Assembly: GCF_004521985.1 (NCBI RefSeq)
Contig: NZ_SBHZ01000018.1
Coordinates: forward strand, 1-64,000
Reading direction: 5' to 3'
Origin: Ectopseudomonas khazarica
GTDB lineage: Bacteria > Pseudomonadota > Gammaproteobacteria > Pseudomonadales > Pseudomonadaceae
DNA length: 64,000 bases
The position numbers and the translations under genes were made by a program. Below, in pieces: positions 48,598-57,416 of this stretch (positions are counted from its first letter, which is position 1; the number at the start of each line of letters is the position of its first letter). Under the pieces are notes generated by a model. The model made no database searches and was not told where the DNA came from. It saw nothing but the letters and a program-made list of their open reading frames with translations.

Positions 48598-49302
48598 TCA
48601 ATCACCCAGGGTGGTGAAGGCGATGCCGGTGCGCAGCGCTGCGGCGCGGATGTGCTGCTGCATGGCCTTCTGCGCCGGCCCCGCAGCATGCCGGGCCAGG
48701 GCCTTGAGGATCTTGCGGTGTTCCTGCCAGGTTTCCATGGCCCGCTCGGGACGGATGAACGGCAGTTTCTGGCTTTCCAGGAAGATGTCCGCGCTGGAGG
48801 TCACCAGGGCGAACATCGCCTGGTTGCCACTGGCGGCGAGAATGCGTCGGTGAAACTCGAAATCCAGCCGCGTCGCCTGCTCGAAGTCCCCAGCGCGCAA
48901 CGCCTGGCGCATCTGCTCGACGTTGTCTTCGAGGATGTCCAGCTCTTCGGCGGTCATCACGCCGGCCGCCAGCCCGCAGGCGAAACCCTCCAGCGCGAAG
49001 CGCAGCTGGAAGGTGTCGGCCGCCGACACCTGAGCGGCAAAGGGCCAGACGAAACCACCCGCAGTCTCGACCTTCGGCGCCTCCTGGACGAACACGCCCT
49101 TGCCGGCCTGCACGCTGACCAGCCCCAGGGCGCTGAGCGACGACAGGGCCTCGCGCAACGAGGCGCGGCTGACGCCGAGGCGCTCGGCCAGGTCGCGCTG
49201 CGACGGCAACGCATCGCCGGGGCGATAGCCCTCCTCCTCGATCAGGCGACGAATCGCCTGCAGAGCGTACTCGGGTACCGCGCGAGGAGCAGAAGCATTC
49301 AT
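48598..49302 (-). CDS. GntR/FadR-family (FCD) regulator
   Basis: A 234-residue regulator: winged helix (LPSQRDLAERLGVSRASLRE, near residues 32-51) and an FCD ligand domain with metal-type residues in DFEFHRRILAASGN (near 145-158). It is divergent from the ABC importer operon that starts 290 bp away, and a perfect dyad lies between them, so it most likely controls that operon and itself. The effector is unknown; an amino acid or ureide is plausible from the target genes. Confidence 0.85.
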   Translation of the reverse strand: MNASAPRAVPEYALQAIRRLIEEEGYRPGDALPSQRDLAERLGVSRASLREALSSLSALGLVSVQAGKGVFVQEAPKVETAGGFVWPFAAQVSAADTFQLRFALEGFACGLAAGVMTAEELDILEDNVEQMRQALRAGDFEQATRLDFEFHRRILAASGNQAMFALVTSSADIFLESQKLPFIRPERAMETWQEHRKILKALARHAAGPAQKAMQQHIRAAALRTGIAFTTLGD

Positions 49303-49428
49303 GGCTGTTCGGGCCGGTCAGTCCAGTGGAGCCGCCTTTGTAAGGCCAGAGACCCACTTCAGGCAAGTGACGCCCCCTTGTGGAACAGGCCTGCGAAGGA
49401 ACGCACCGAGATGGCACAGGATTGCATC

Positions 49429-49442
49429 TGACCAATCGGTCA
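49429..49442. promoter_or_regulatory. Candidate GntR operator
   Basis: TGACCAATCGGTCA has exact 5-bp arms (TGACC/GGTCA) around AATC and lies between the divergent GntR gene and the importer operon. A weaker related CAGACCAG follows at about 49459. Confidence 0.55.
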
Positions 49443-49589
49443 ATTACCGCAACTGTTCAGACCAGTAAGACCTTATCAATACTCGCCTGAGGCGATGCAA
49501 GCCGCTATTTCATTGAACCTGGCACAACCGATGCACTGCACGATCCCGTGCAAAACCCATCCGTTTTCATCCTTTCACTGGAGCACGAC

Positions 49590-50375
49590 ATGCGCAGAAT
49601 CCATCGCAACCTGCTGGCCACCCTGTTCGCCGCCCTGACCCTCGGCGCCACCAGCGCCCACGCCGACGCACTCCAGGACATCGGCGCCGCCGGCACACTG
49701 AAAGTCGCAGTGCCGCAGGACTTCCCGCCATTCGGCTCTGTCGGCCCGGACCTGCAGCCGCGCGGCCTGGACATCGACACCGCACAGCTGCTGGCCGACA
49801 AGCTGGCGGTGAAACTCGAGCTGACCCCGGTCAACAGCACCAACCGCATTCCCTTCCTCACCACCGGCAAGGTCGACCTGGTGATTTCCAGCCTGGGCAA
49901 GAACGCCGAGCGCGAGGCCGTGATCGACTTCTCCTCGCCCTACGCGCCCTTCTACCTCGGCGTGTTCGGCCCGGAAGACGCCAGCATCGCCAGCCTCGAT
50001 GACCTCGACGGCAAGACCATCAGCGTCACCCGTGGCTCGATCGAGGACATCGAGCTGAGCAACGTCGCCCCGAAAGGCGCCACCATCAAGCGCTTCGAGG
50101 ACAACAACTCGACCATCGCCGCCTACCTGTCGGGCCAGGTCGACCTGATCGCCAGCGGCAACGTGGTGATGGTGGCCATCTCCGAGAAGAACCCCAAGCG
50201 CGTGCCGAGCATGAAGCTCAAGCTCAAGGACTCGCCGGTGTACGTCGGGGTGAACAAGAACCAGGCCGCGCTGCTGGACAAGGTCAACGCCATCATCGCC
50301 GCCGCCAAGGCCGACGGCAGCCTCGACGCGATCAGCCAGAAGTGGCTGAAGCAACCGCTGCCGGCTGACCTCTGA
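49590..50375 (+). CDS. Polar amino-acid-type ABC importer, periplasmic binding protein
   Basis: A 261-residue family 3 solute-binding protein: signal peptide (MRRIHRNLLATLFAALTLGA, cleavage after SAHA), mature DALQDIGAAGTLKVAVPQDFPPFG, RGLDIDTAQLLADKL, TGKVDLVISSLGKNAEREAVIDFS. The GTLKVAV and DFS-x-PY patterns define the family of Glu/Asp/His/cystine binders. First gene of a four- or five-gene operon. The ligand cannot be read from sequence. Confidence 0.9.
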   Translation: MRRIHRNLLATLFAALTLGATSAHADALQDIGAAGTLKVAVPQDFPPFGSVGPDLQPRGLDIDTAQLLADKLAVKLELTPVNSTNRIPFLTTGKVDLVISSLGKNAEREAVIDFSSPYAPFYLGVFGPEDASIASLDDLDGKTISVTRGSIEDIELSNVAPKGATIKRFEDNNSTIAAYLSGQVDLIASGNVVMVAISEKNPKRVPSMKLKLKDSPVYVGVNKNQAALLDKVNAIIAAAKADGSLDAISQKWLKQPLPADL

Positions 50376-50394
50376 GCCGCGCGGGAGCCGAGCC

Positions 50395-51060
50395 ATGGCG
50401 TACCAGTTCGACTTCGCCGCCGTCCTGCAGCACAGCGACCTGCTGCTGCAGGGTGCGGCCTTCACCCTCGGCCTGACCGCGGTCGGCACCCTGCTGGGTG
50501 TCGGCCTCGGTATCGTCGGGGCCATACTGCGCGCCTGGCGCATCCGCCCGTTCGAGCGCATCTTCGGCGTCTATGTGGAGCTGATCCGCAACACGCCATT
50601 CATCGTCCAGCTGTTCTTCATCTTCTTCGGCCTGCCTTCGCTCGGCGTGCGCCTGAGCGAGTGGGAGGCCGCCGTGCTGGCGATGGTGATCAACCTCGGC
50701 GCCTATTCCACGGAGATCATCCGTGCCGGCATCCAGGCCATTCCGGCCGGGCAGCTGGAAGCCGCCGCCGCGCTGGCCATGAGTCGCTTCGAGACCTTCC
50801 GCCACGTGGTGCTGCGCCCGGCCCTGGGCAAGGTGTGGCCGGCGCTGTCGAGCCAGATCATCATCGTCATGCTGGGTTCGGCGGTGTGTTCGCAGATTTC
50901 CACCGAGGAGCTGTCGTTCGCCGCCAACTTCATCCAGTCGCGCAACTTCCGCGCCTTCGAGACCTACCTGCTGACCACCGCGCTGTACCTGCTCATGGCC
51001 ATCCTGATCCGCCAGCTGCTGGCCTGGGTCGGCCGTCGTTTCATCATGGGAGCCCGCTGA
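50395..51060 (+). CDS. Polar amino-acid-type ABC importer, permease 1
   Basis: A 221-residue HisM/GltJ-type permease with about five helices. The family start QHSDLLLQGAAFTLGLTAVGTLLGVGLG, VELIRNTPFIVQLFFIFFGLPSLG (near residue 60) and the EAA loop EAAAALAMSRFETFRHVVLRPALG (near 120) are present. It overlaps the next permease by one base (TGATG), consistent with a heterodimeric permease. Confidence 0.92.
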   Translation: MAYQFDFAAVLQHSDLLLQGAAFTLGLTAVGTLLGVGLGIVGAILRAWRIRPFERIFGVYVELIRNTPFIVQLFFIFFGLPSLGVRLSEWEAAVLAMVINLGAYSTEIIRAGIQAIPAGQLEAAAALAMSRFETFRHVVLRPALGKVWPALSSQIIIVMLGSAVCSQISTEELSFAANFIQSRNFRAFETYLLTTALYLLMAILIRQLLAWVGRRFIMGAR

Positions 51061-51693
51061 TGGACTTCACCCTCTGGGACATCCTGCGCAACCTGCTCAC
51101 CGGCCTGCAATGGACGCTGCTGCTGTCGCTGGTGGCCTTCGTCTGCGGCGGCATCGCCGGCCTGCTGGTCCTGCTGGCACGCCTGTCGCCCCTGTCTGCG
51201 CCACGCATCCTGGCCCGCGGCTACATCGAGCTGTTTCAGGGCACGCCGCTGCTGATGCAGCTGTTCCTGGTGTTCTTCGGCATCGCCTTGCTCGGCATCG
51301 ACGTATCGCCCTGGCTGGCAGCCGCCACGGCCCTGACCCTGTTCACCAGCGCCTTCCTCGCCGAGATCTGGCGCGGCTGCGTCGAATCGATCGCCCGAGG
51401 TCAGTGGGAGGCCGCCGAGAGCCTGGCCATGAGTCGCCTGGAAACCCTGCGCCACGTGGTCCTGCCGCAGGCGCTGCGCATTGCCGTGGCGCCCACCGTC
51501 GGCTTCTCGGTGCAGGTGGTCAAGGGCACCGCGGTGACCTCGATCATCGGTTTCACCGAGCTGACCAAGACCGGCAGCATGCTGGCCAACGCCACGTTCG
51601 AGCCCTTCATGGTCTACGGCTTCGTCGCCCTCGGTTACTTCCTGCTCTGCTACCCGCTGTCCCTCGCTGCATACCGCCTGGAAAGGAGGCTCA

Positions 51694-51707
<14 letters not shown>
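51060..51707 (+). CDS. Polar amino-acid-type ABC importer, permease 2
   Basis: A 215-residue partner permease of the same family: LLTGLQWTLLLSLVAFVCGGIAGLL, YIELFQGTPLLMQLFLVFFG and EAA loop EAAESLAMSRLETLRHVVLPQALR. GTAVTSIIGFTELTKTGSML is typical for this group. It overlaps the ATPase gene by 14 bp. Confidence 0.92.
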
Positions 51708-52425
<718 letters not shown>

Positions 52426-52430
52426 ACGCC

Positions 52431-52925
52431 ATGCCGCCCCTGCCGCTGCACATCGAGCCGCTGACCCGCGAGGCCTTCGCCCCGTTCGGCGAGGTGATCG
52501 AGACCGCCGATGCCCGCTCCTTTCCGATCAACGCCGGGACCACCACCCGCTATCACGACCTGGCCCGGGTGGAACTGGCCGGCGAGGCGCCGCGCACCCT
52601 GGTCAACCTGTTCGAGGGTCAGGCCTGGCATGTGCCCATCGAGATTCGCATGCTCGAACGACACCCCCTGGGCAGCCAGGCGTTCTACCCGGTGGACGGC
52701 GGACGCATGCTGATCGTCGTCGCCCCGCCTGGCGAACTGGACGAATCGCGCATCCGTGCCTTCGTCAGCGCAGCGGATCAAGGCATCAACTACGCCCGTG
52801 GCACCTGGCACCACCCGCTGCTGAGCCTGCAACGCCCTGCTCGCTTCCTCGTGGTGGATCGCGGCGGCAATGGTCACAACTGCGAAGAGCGGATGCTCGA
52901 ACGACCGCTGCAAGCCCTGCTCTGA
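52431..52925 (+). CDS. Ureidoglycolate lyase family protein (AllA-like)
   Basis: A 164-residue cupin-type protein: LHIEPLTREAFAPFGEVIE, FPINAGTTTRYHDLARVEL, MLERHPLGSQAFYP and GINYARGTWHHPLLSLQ, matching ureidoglycolate lyase (AllA), which splits ureidoglycolate to glyoxylate and urea. No other allantoin genes are in the window, so the real substrate is open. Start choice: ATG at 52431, or GTG at 52422 which overlaps the ATPase stop (GTGA). It is the fifth gene of the importer operon, suggesting that the importer takes up a ureide or related nitrogen compound. Confidence 0.8.
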   Translation: MPPLPLHIEPLTREAFAPFGEVIETADARSFPINAGTTTRYHDLARVELAGEAPRTLVNLFEGQAWHVPIEIRMLERHPLGSQAFYPVDGGRMLIVVAPPGELDESRIRAFVSAADQGINYARGTWHHPLLSLQRPARFLVVDRGGNGHNCEERMLERPLQALL

Positions 52926-53239
52926 GCCATTGGGCGCATCGCACGGCGCCACCTGCGCGGGCACAGGCGCTGCGCCCTGGATACTCCGGGGCGTAAGGCA
53001 CCTGTGATTTCGTGACCGGGGTTCCAGGTCACGTCACTCCGTCGCAATCCACCGCTGGAGGTGCTTGCCGTCGCGGCGGATTTGCCACAGGCTAGCCGCT
53101 CGGACGCAGCCGTCCGGCGAGCCGCGACTGGCTTGCCTCGTGCCTGCGCACAGGGTCTGCTGAGCAGCAGGAAGCAACATGACGGCTCAGGGCGGCTTGC
53201 CGCACGACTCAGCCGCGCCATCCCAACAAGGAGCATCAG
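52926..53239. other. Intergenic region with a 7-bp dyad
   Basis: 314 bp without a gene. CGTGACC (53011-53017) and GGTCACG (53027-53033) form a perfect 7-bp inverted repeat separated by 9 bp, and may be an operator for the downstream gene. Nothing else is seen. Confidence 0.4.
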
Positions 53240-53776
53240 ATGGTTTCTCTCCGTTCAGTCCCGGCCGTGATCGGCATGCTGCTGTTGAGCACCGGCGCTT
53301 GCGCCGAGACAGGCAGCGAAGGCAGCACTATCAAGGAGTCGGCCAAGGCGGCGGTGTCCTCGGCGATATCGGCCGGGAAGAACCTGCTGGGCGGCATCAC
53401 CGAAGGCGTGATCGATGGCCGCGAGTCGGCCCAGGGCGCCGATGGCGCACAGGTCATCTCCAACCACGAGCAGATGGCGGACATCGTCCAGGTCGACGTG
53501 CTGAAAACGCAGCCGGACGGCGACAACCTGCGCGTCACGCTCGGCCTGAAGAATACTTCCGCCACGCAACTGCGCCTGATCAACCTGACGCAGACCGGCG
53601 CGCTCCTGGCGATCGACGCCGATGGCTACGCCAACCCGCTGCTGCCAGGGCTGCAGAATCCGGACGAAATCACCGTTCCGGCGAACGCAGGCGTACGCCA
53701 GGTCTTCATCTTCGCCGGGCCGATGGACAGCGGCGTGTCGGTGCGGCTCTGGGGCCAGGACTACCCCGTTCACTGA
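53240..53776 (+). CDS. Secreted hypothetical protein
   Basis: A 178-residue protein with a Sec signal peptide (MVSLRSVPAVIGMLLLSTGA, likely cut at ACA-ETG). The mature part has a short helical region (STIKESAKAAVSSAISAGKN), a glycine-rich GGITEGVIDG, and a beta-rich C-terminal domain (VQVDVLKTQPDGDNLRVTLG onward) like a small immunoglobulin-type fold. AAGGAG precedes the start. It lies just upstream of ppx, co-directional with a 111-bp gap. I do not recognise the family. Confidence 0.65.
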   Translation: MVSLRSVPAVIGMLLLSTGACAETGSEGSTIKESAKAAVSSAISAGKNLLGGITEGVIDGRESAQGADGAQVISNHEQMADIVQVDVLKTQPDGDNLRVTLGLKNTSATQLRLINLTQTGALLAIDADGYANPLLPGLQNPDEITVPANAGVRQVFIFAGPMDSGVSVRLWGQDYPVH

Positions 53777-53887
53777 TCCGCCAGCCGGCATGAGCAGCGG
53801 ATCGGCCATTCTGCGACATCCGTATGCGTTGGCTCATCCGCTCAGTCGTGGCAGGATGGCGCGGAAATCGAACGAGATGCCGCCATC

Positions 53888-55390
53888 ATGCCCCAAGCCC
53901 CTGCCGAGAGTTTCCCCCTGATCGCCGCCATCGACCTGGGCTCGAACAGTTTCCATATGGTGCTGGCCAAGGCCGACAATCACGAGATCCGCATCCTCGA
54001 GCGACTCGGCGACAAGGTACAGCTGGCGGCAGGCCTGGACGACGAGCGCCAGCTCAGTGAAGAAGCCATGCAGCGCGGCCTCGACTGCCTGCGCCGCTTC
54101 GCCCAGTTCACCACCAGCCTGCCGGAAGGCGCGGTGCGCGTGGTCGGTACCAACGCCCTGCGTGAAGCGCGCAACCGGGCGGTGTTCATCCGCCGTGCCG
54201 AGGAGATTCTCGGCCACCAGGTCGAGGTCATTTCCGGGCGCGAGGAAGCGCGCCTGATCTACCTGGGTGTGTCCCACAGCATCGCCGACACGCCGGGCAA
54301 GCGCCTGGTCGCCGATATCGGCGGCGGCAGCACCGAATTCATCATCGGCCAGCGCTTCGAGCCGCTGTTGCGTGAAAGCCTGCAGATGGGCTGCGTCAGC
54401 TTCACCCAGCGCTACTTCAAGGACGGCAAGATCACTCCGGCGCGCTACGCCCAGGCCTACACCGCTGCGCGCCTGGAGCTGATGGGCATCGAGCAGGGCC
54501 TGCGCCGCCTCGGCTGGGAAGACGCCGTGGGCGCTTCCGGCACCATCAAGGCCATCGGCCTGGCGACCAAGGCGGCCGGCCTGGGCAGTGGCGAAGTCAC
54601 GCTCGAAGGCCTGGCCTGGCTCAAGCGCAAGCTGTTCAAGCTCGGCGAGGTGGAGAAGATCGACCTCGACGGCATCAAGCCGGATCGCCGCGGCATCTTC
54701 CCGGCCGGCCTGGCGATTCTCGAAGCCATCTTCGACGCCTGCGACATCCAGCGCATGACCCACTCCGAGGGCGCCCTGCGCGAGGGCGTGCTGTACGACC
54801 TGCTCGGCCGCCATCAGCATGAGGATGTACGCGAACGCACCCTGTCGGCCTTCATGGAGCGCTACCACGTCGACGTCGACCAGGCCGCACGGGTCGAGAG
54901 CAAGGCGCTCTCGGCGCTGGACAAGGTGGCCAGCGACTGGGGCCTGACCGACGACTGGCACCGCGAGCTGCTGAGCTGGGGCGCCAAGGTGCACGAGGTG
55001 GGCCTGGACATCGCCCACTACCAGTACCACAAGCACGGCGCCTACCTGATCGAACACTCCGACCTGGCCGGCTTCTCGCGCCAGGACCAGCAGATGCTGG
55101 CACTGCTGGTACGCGGCCACCGCCGCAACATCCCCAAGGACAAGTTCGCCGACTTCGGCGAGGAAGGTGTGCAGCTGATGCGCCTGTGCGTGCTGCTGCG
55201 CTTCGCCATTCTCTTCCACCACATCCGGGGCTCCCAGAGCATGCCCGAGGTGCAGTTCAAGATCGGCGACAACAGCCTGGAAATTCACTTCCCCGACGGC
55301 TGGCTGGCGGCCAACCCGCTGACCCAGGCCGACTTCGAGGCCGAGGCCGAGTGGCTCAAGCGCATCGACCTGGCGCTGAGCGTGCGCTGA
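53888..55390 (+). CDS. ppx: Exopolyphosphatase
   Basis: A 500-residue Ppx/GppA-family enzyme: ASKHA-type phosphate loop IDLGSNSFHMVLA (near residue 16), GTNALREARN (near 90), the catalytic-Glu segment SGREEARLIYLGVSHS (near 117) and VADIGGGSTEFIIG (near 140). The C-terminal HD-like and helical domains (from about 310) are present. It degrades polyphosphate from the end. In PAO1 ppx and ppk are direct neighbours; here 5.4 kb of other genes lie between them. Confidence 0.95.
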   Translation: MPQAPAESFPLIAAIDLGSNSFHMVLAKADNHEIRILERLGDKVQLAAGLDDERQLSEEAMQRGLDCLRRFAQFTTSLPEGAVRVVGTNALREARNRAVFIRRAEEILGHQVEVISGREEARLIYLGVSHSIADTPGKRLVADIGGGSTEFIIGQRFEPLLRESLQMGCVSFTQRYFKDGKITPARYAQAYTAARLELMGIEQGLRRLGWEDAVGASGTIKAIGLATKAAGLGSGEVTLEGLAWLKRKLFKLGEVEKIDLDGIKPDRRGIFPAGLAILEAIFDACDIQRMTHSEGALREGVLYDLLGRHQHEDVRERTLSAFMERYHVDVDQAARVESKALSALDKVASDWGLTDDWHRELLSWGAKVHEVGLDIAHYQYHKHGAYLIEHSDLAGFSRQDQQMLALLVRGHRRNIPKDKFADFGEEGVQLMRLCVLLRFAILFHHIRGSQSMPEVQFKIGDNSLEIHFPDGWLAANPLTQADFEAEAEWLKRIDLALSVR

Positions 55391-55442
55391 CCCTCCCCGA
55401 CCTGAATCGCAGCAGGGTGACAGCCCTCCGCCAGCGTTGCCT

Positions 55443-55459
55443 GGCGGGTTGCACCCGCC
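55443..55459. terminator. REP-like hairpin between ppx and the esterase
   Basis: GGCGGGT, TGC, ACCCGCC. It lies between two convergent genes, and the next bases (CTACGG) contain the esterase stop codon. Related to the hairpin at 8046-8066. Likely a bidirectional terminator or REP. Confidence 0.55.
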
Positions 55460-56353
55460 CTACGGCTGCAGCGCGAAGTCCAGCACCTGCACGCTGCTGA
55501 CGAAGGCATTGCCGGCATGGTCGCGCCCCGGGGCCACCAGCAGCGCGTTGGGCAGGCCCAGCGCATTCAGGCGCTGATGGAATTCACGCGTGTTGTCCAC
55601 CATGCGCCGTTCGGCCAGGTGGCGTTGCCGCGCATCCTTGAGCTCTGCACCGGCCGCAGGTTGTTCGCCACCCCCGACGCTGAGCAGCAGGCGCACCTGC
55701 GGTCGGTGCTCCTGCCCTGCGTGGGCCTGCAACAGGTCGAAGGCATAGCGCCGGTTCCACCACAGTGACGGACTGGAGGCGAAATAGCGCTGGAACGCCT
55801 GCGGACGGCTGAGCATCGTGTAGAGGGTGAACAGGCCGCCGTAGGAGTGGCCGAACAGCGTCTGCCGCTGCGGGTCGACCTTGTAGCGCGTGGCGACCAG
55901 TGGCTTGACCTCATCCTCGAGAAAGTCGAGGAAGCGCTCGGCGCCGCCCTGCCGGGTGGCCAGCCGATCACCGGTGTCGCGCATGTCCGGCGCGGGCGGC
56001 GTGTAGTCCTCGGCGCGCGCCGGGACATCGAAAGGCGCATCGCCCGGGTAGCCGATGCCCACCACCAGCACGGCCTCGCGACCGTCGCGGGAGGCATGCG
56101 GCTGATACATCAGCGCCTGCTGCGACAGCAGCGGGAAGAACAGGTTGGCATCGAGCACATAGACCACCGGGTAGCCCTGTGGCGGCGCCTCGCCCTGCGG
56201 CCGGGACAGGTACAGGCGATAGGTGCGCCCGGTATGCCGGGACTGCAGCTCGCGCATTTCCGCCTGCGCCAGCGTCGCCGGCTGCCAGGGCTCGGCCTGC
56301 AGCGCAGGAGAGGACAGCAGCGCCAGCAGGCAGAGGACGACGCTAGCCCTCAT
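55460..56353 (-). CDS. Secreted alpha/beta-hydrolase, siderophore esterase-like
   Basis: A 297-residue hydrolase with a signal peptide (MRASVVLCLLALLSSPALQA). The nucleophile elbow is GHSYGG (near residue 163), with DANLFFPLL and SPSLWWNRRYAFD typical of the IroE/esterase-D-like group that cleaves ferric-siderophore esters; GRDHAGNAF near the end carries the catalytic His. It lies in a cassette with a TonB siderophore receptor and an AraC regulator, so it probably acts in the periplasm on an incoming siderophore. It overlaps the DUF2218 gene by 11 bp. Confidence 0.82.
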   Translation of the reverse strand: MRASVVLCLLALLSSPALQAEPWQPATLAQAEMRELQSRHTGRTYRLYLSRPQGEAPPQGYPVVYVLDANLFFPLLSQQALMYQPHASRDGREAVLVVGIGYPGDAPFDVPARAEDYTPPAPDMRDTGDRLATRQGGAERFLDFLEDEVKPLVATRYKVDPQRQTLFGHSYGGLFTLYTMLSRPQAFQRYFASSPSLWWNRRYAFDLLQAHAGQEHRPQVRLLLSVGGGEQPAAGAELKDARQRHLAERRMVDNTREFHQRLNALGLPNALLVAPGRDHAGNAFVSSVQVLDFALQP

Positions 56354-56642
56354 CGGCCATGCCCTCGCTCCAGGTGATGCTCAGGTTTTCCCGGCGGGCG
56401 AAGCGCACCAGGTGGTCGTCGAGTACGAAGCGGATGCGTGCGGCAGCCTCATCGTCATCGGCCTGGCAGTCGAAGCGCAGGCTGTCCGCATCGGCCTGCA
56501 TCAGGCAGCGCCCGAACGGGAAACGTGCATCGGCGCTGCGCTCATCGAACTCCACGGCAATCTTGTGGCGAAAGTGCTTGCACAGCTTGGTCATGTACAG
56601 CGAGGCAGAGGCGGTAACCGCGGCGCCTTGGAATCGGATCAT
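56343..56642 (-). CDS. DUF2218 protein
   Basis: A 99-residue protein: SLYMTKLCKHFRHKIAVEFD, ARFPFGRCLMQADADSLRFD and VRFARRENLSITW, matching DUF2218, small cytoplasmic proteins found beside siderophore transport genes. No signal peptide. It is first of the two-gene unit with the esterase; its promoter must lie in or beyond the tandem repeat array. Confidence 0.8.
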   Translation of the reverse strand: MIRFQGAAVTASASLYMTKLCKHFRHKIAVEFDERSADARFPFGRCLMQADADSLRFDCQADDDEAAARIRFVLDDHLVRFARRENLSITWSEGMADEG

Positions 56643-56649
56643 GCAGGAA

Positions 56650-57412
56650 GGCTCATCAGGTGGCGGCGGGTGGACCCGCTGTTATCGGGATTGGATAGTG
56701 GGTGGCGCTCTTGCCATCCACCACCGCGTACATCAAACGGTGGACGGGTGAAGCGTCGTCCACCCTACGTGAGACCACGTGTTGCAACCGTAGGGGGGAT
56801 GACGCTCTTCTCATCCACCACCGCGCATACCGAACGGTGGACGGGTGAAGTGTCGTCCGCCCTACGTGAGACCACATGTTGCAACCGTAGGGTGGATGAC
56901 GCTCTTCTCATCCACCATCGCGTACAGCAAACGGTGGACGGGTGAAGCGTCGTCCACCCTACGTGAGACCACGTGTTGCAACCGTAGGGTGGATGACGCT
57001 CTTCTCATCCACCATCGCGTACAGCAAACGGTGGACGGGTGAAGCGTCGTCCACCCTACGTGAGACCGCGTGTTGCAACCGTAGGGTGGATGACGATCTT
57101 TTCATCCACCACCACGTACAGCAAACGGTGGACGGGTGAAGCGTCGTCCACCCTACGTGAGACCACATGTTGCAACCGTAGGGTGGATGACACCTCTTCT
57201 CATCCACCACCGCGTACACCGAACGGTGGACGGGTGAAGCGTCGTCCACCCTACGTGAGACCGCGTGTTGCAACCGTAGGGTGGATGACGCTCTTCTCAT
57301 CCACCATCGCGTACAGCAAACGGTGGACGGGTGAAGCGTCGTCCACCCTACGTGAGATCACGTGCTGCAGTCGTAGGGTGGATGACGCTCTTTTCATCCA
57401 CCATTGGGCAAG
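56650..57412. repeat. Tandem array of seven 97-bp repeats
   Basis: The unit begins CGGTGGACGGGTGAAGCGTC and recurs at 56738, 56835, 56932, 57029, 57126, 57224 and 57321: spacing 97, 97, 97, 97, 98, 97. A half unit precedes the first. Each unit holds an inverted pair (CACCCTACG and CGTAGGGTG) and a second hairpin GGTGGATGA/TCATCCACC. Units are more than 90 percent alike by eye. The array fills the whole gap between the TonB gene and DUF2218. Because 97 is not a multiple of three, coding is excluded. Confidence 0.97.
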
Positions 57413-57416
57413 GCCG

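Noticed and set aside
56650..57412. CRISPR array
   Set aside because: The units are 97 bp and alike over their full length; there are no short repeats with unique spacers and no cas genes.
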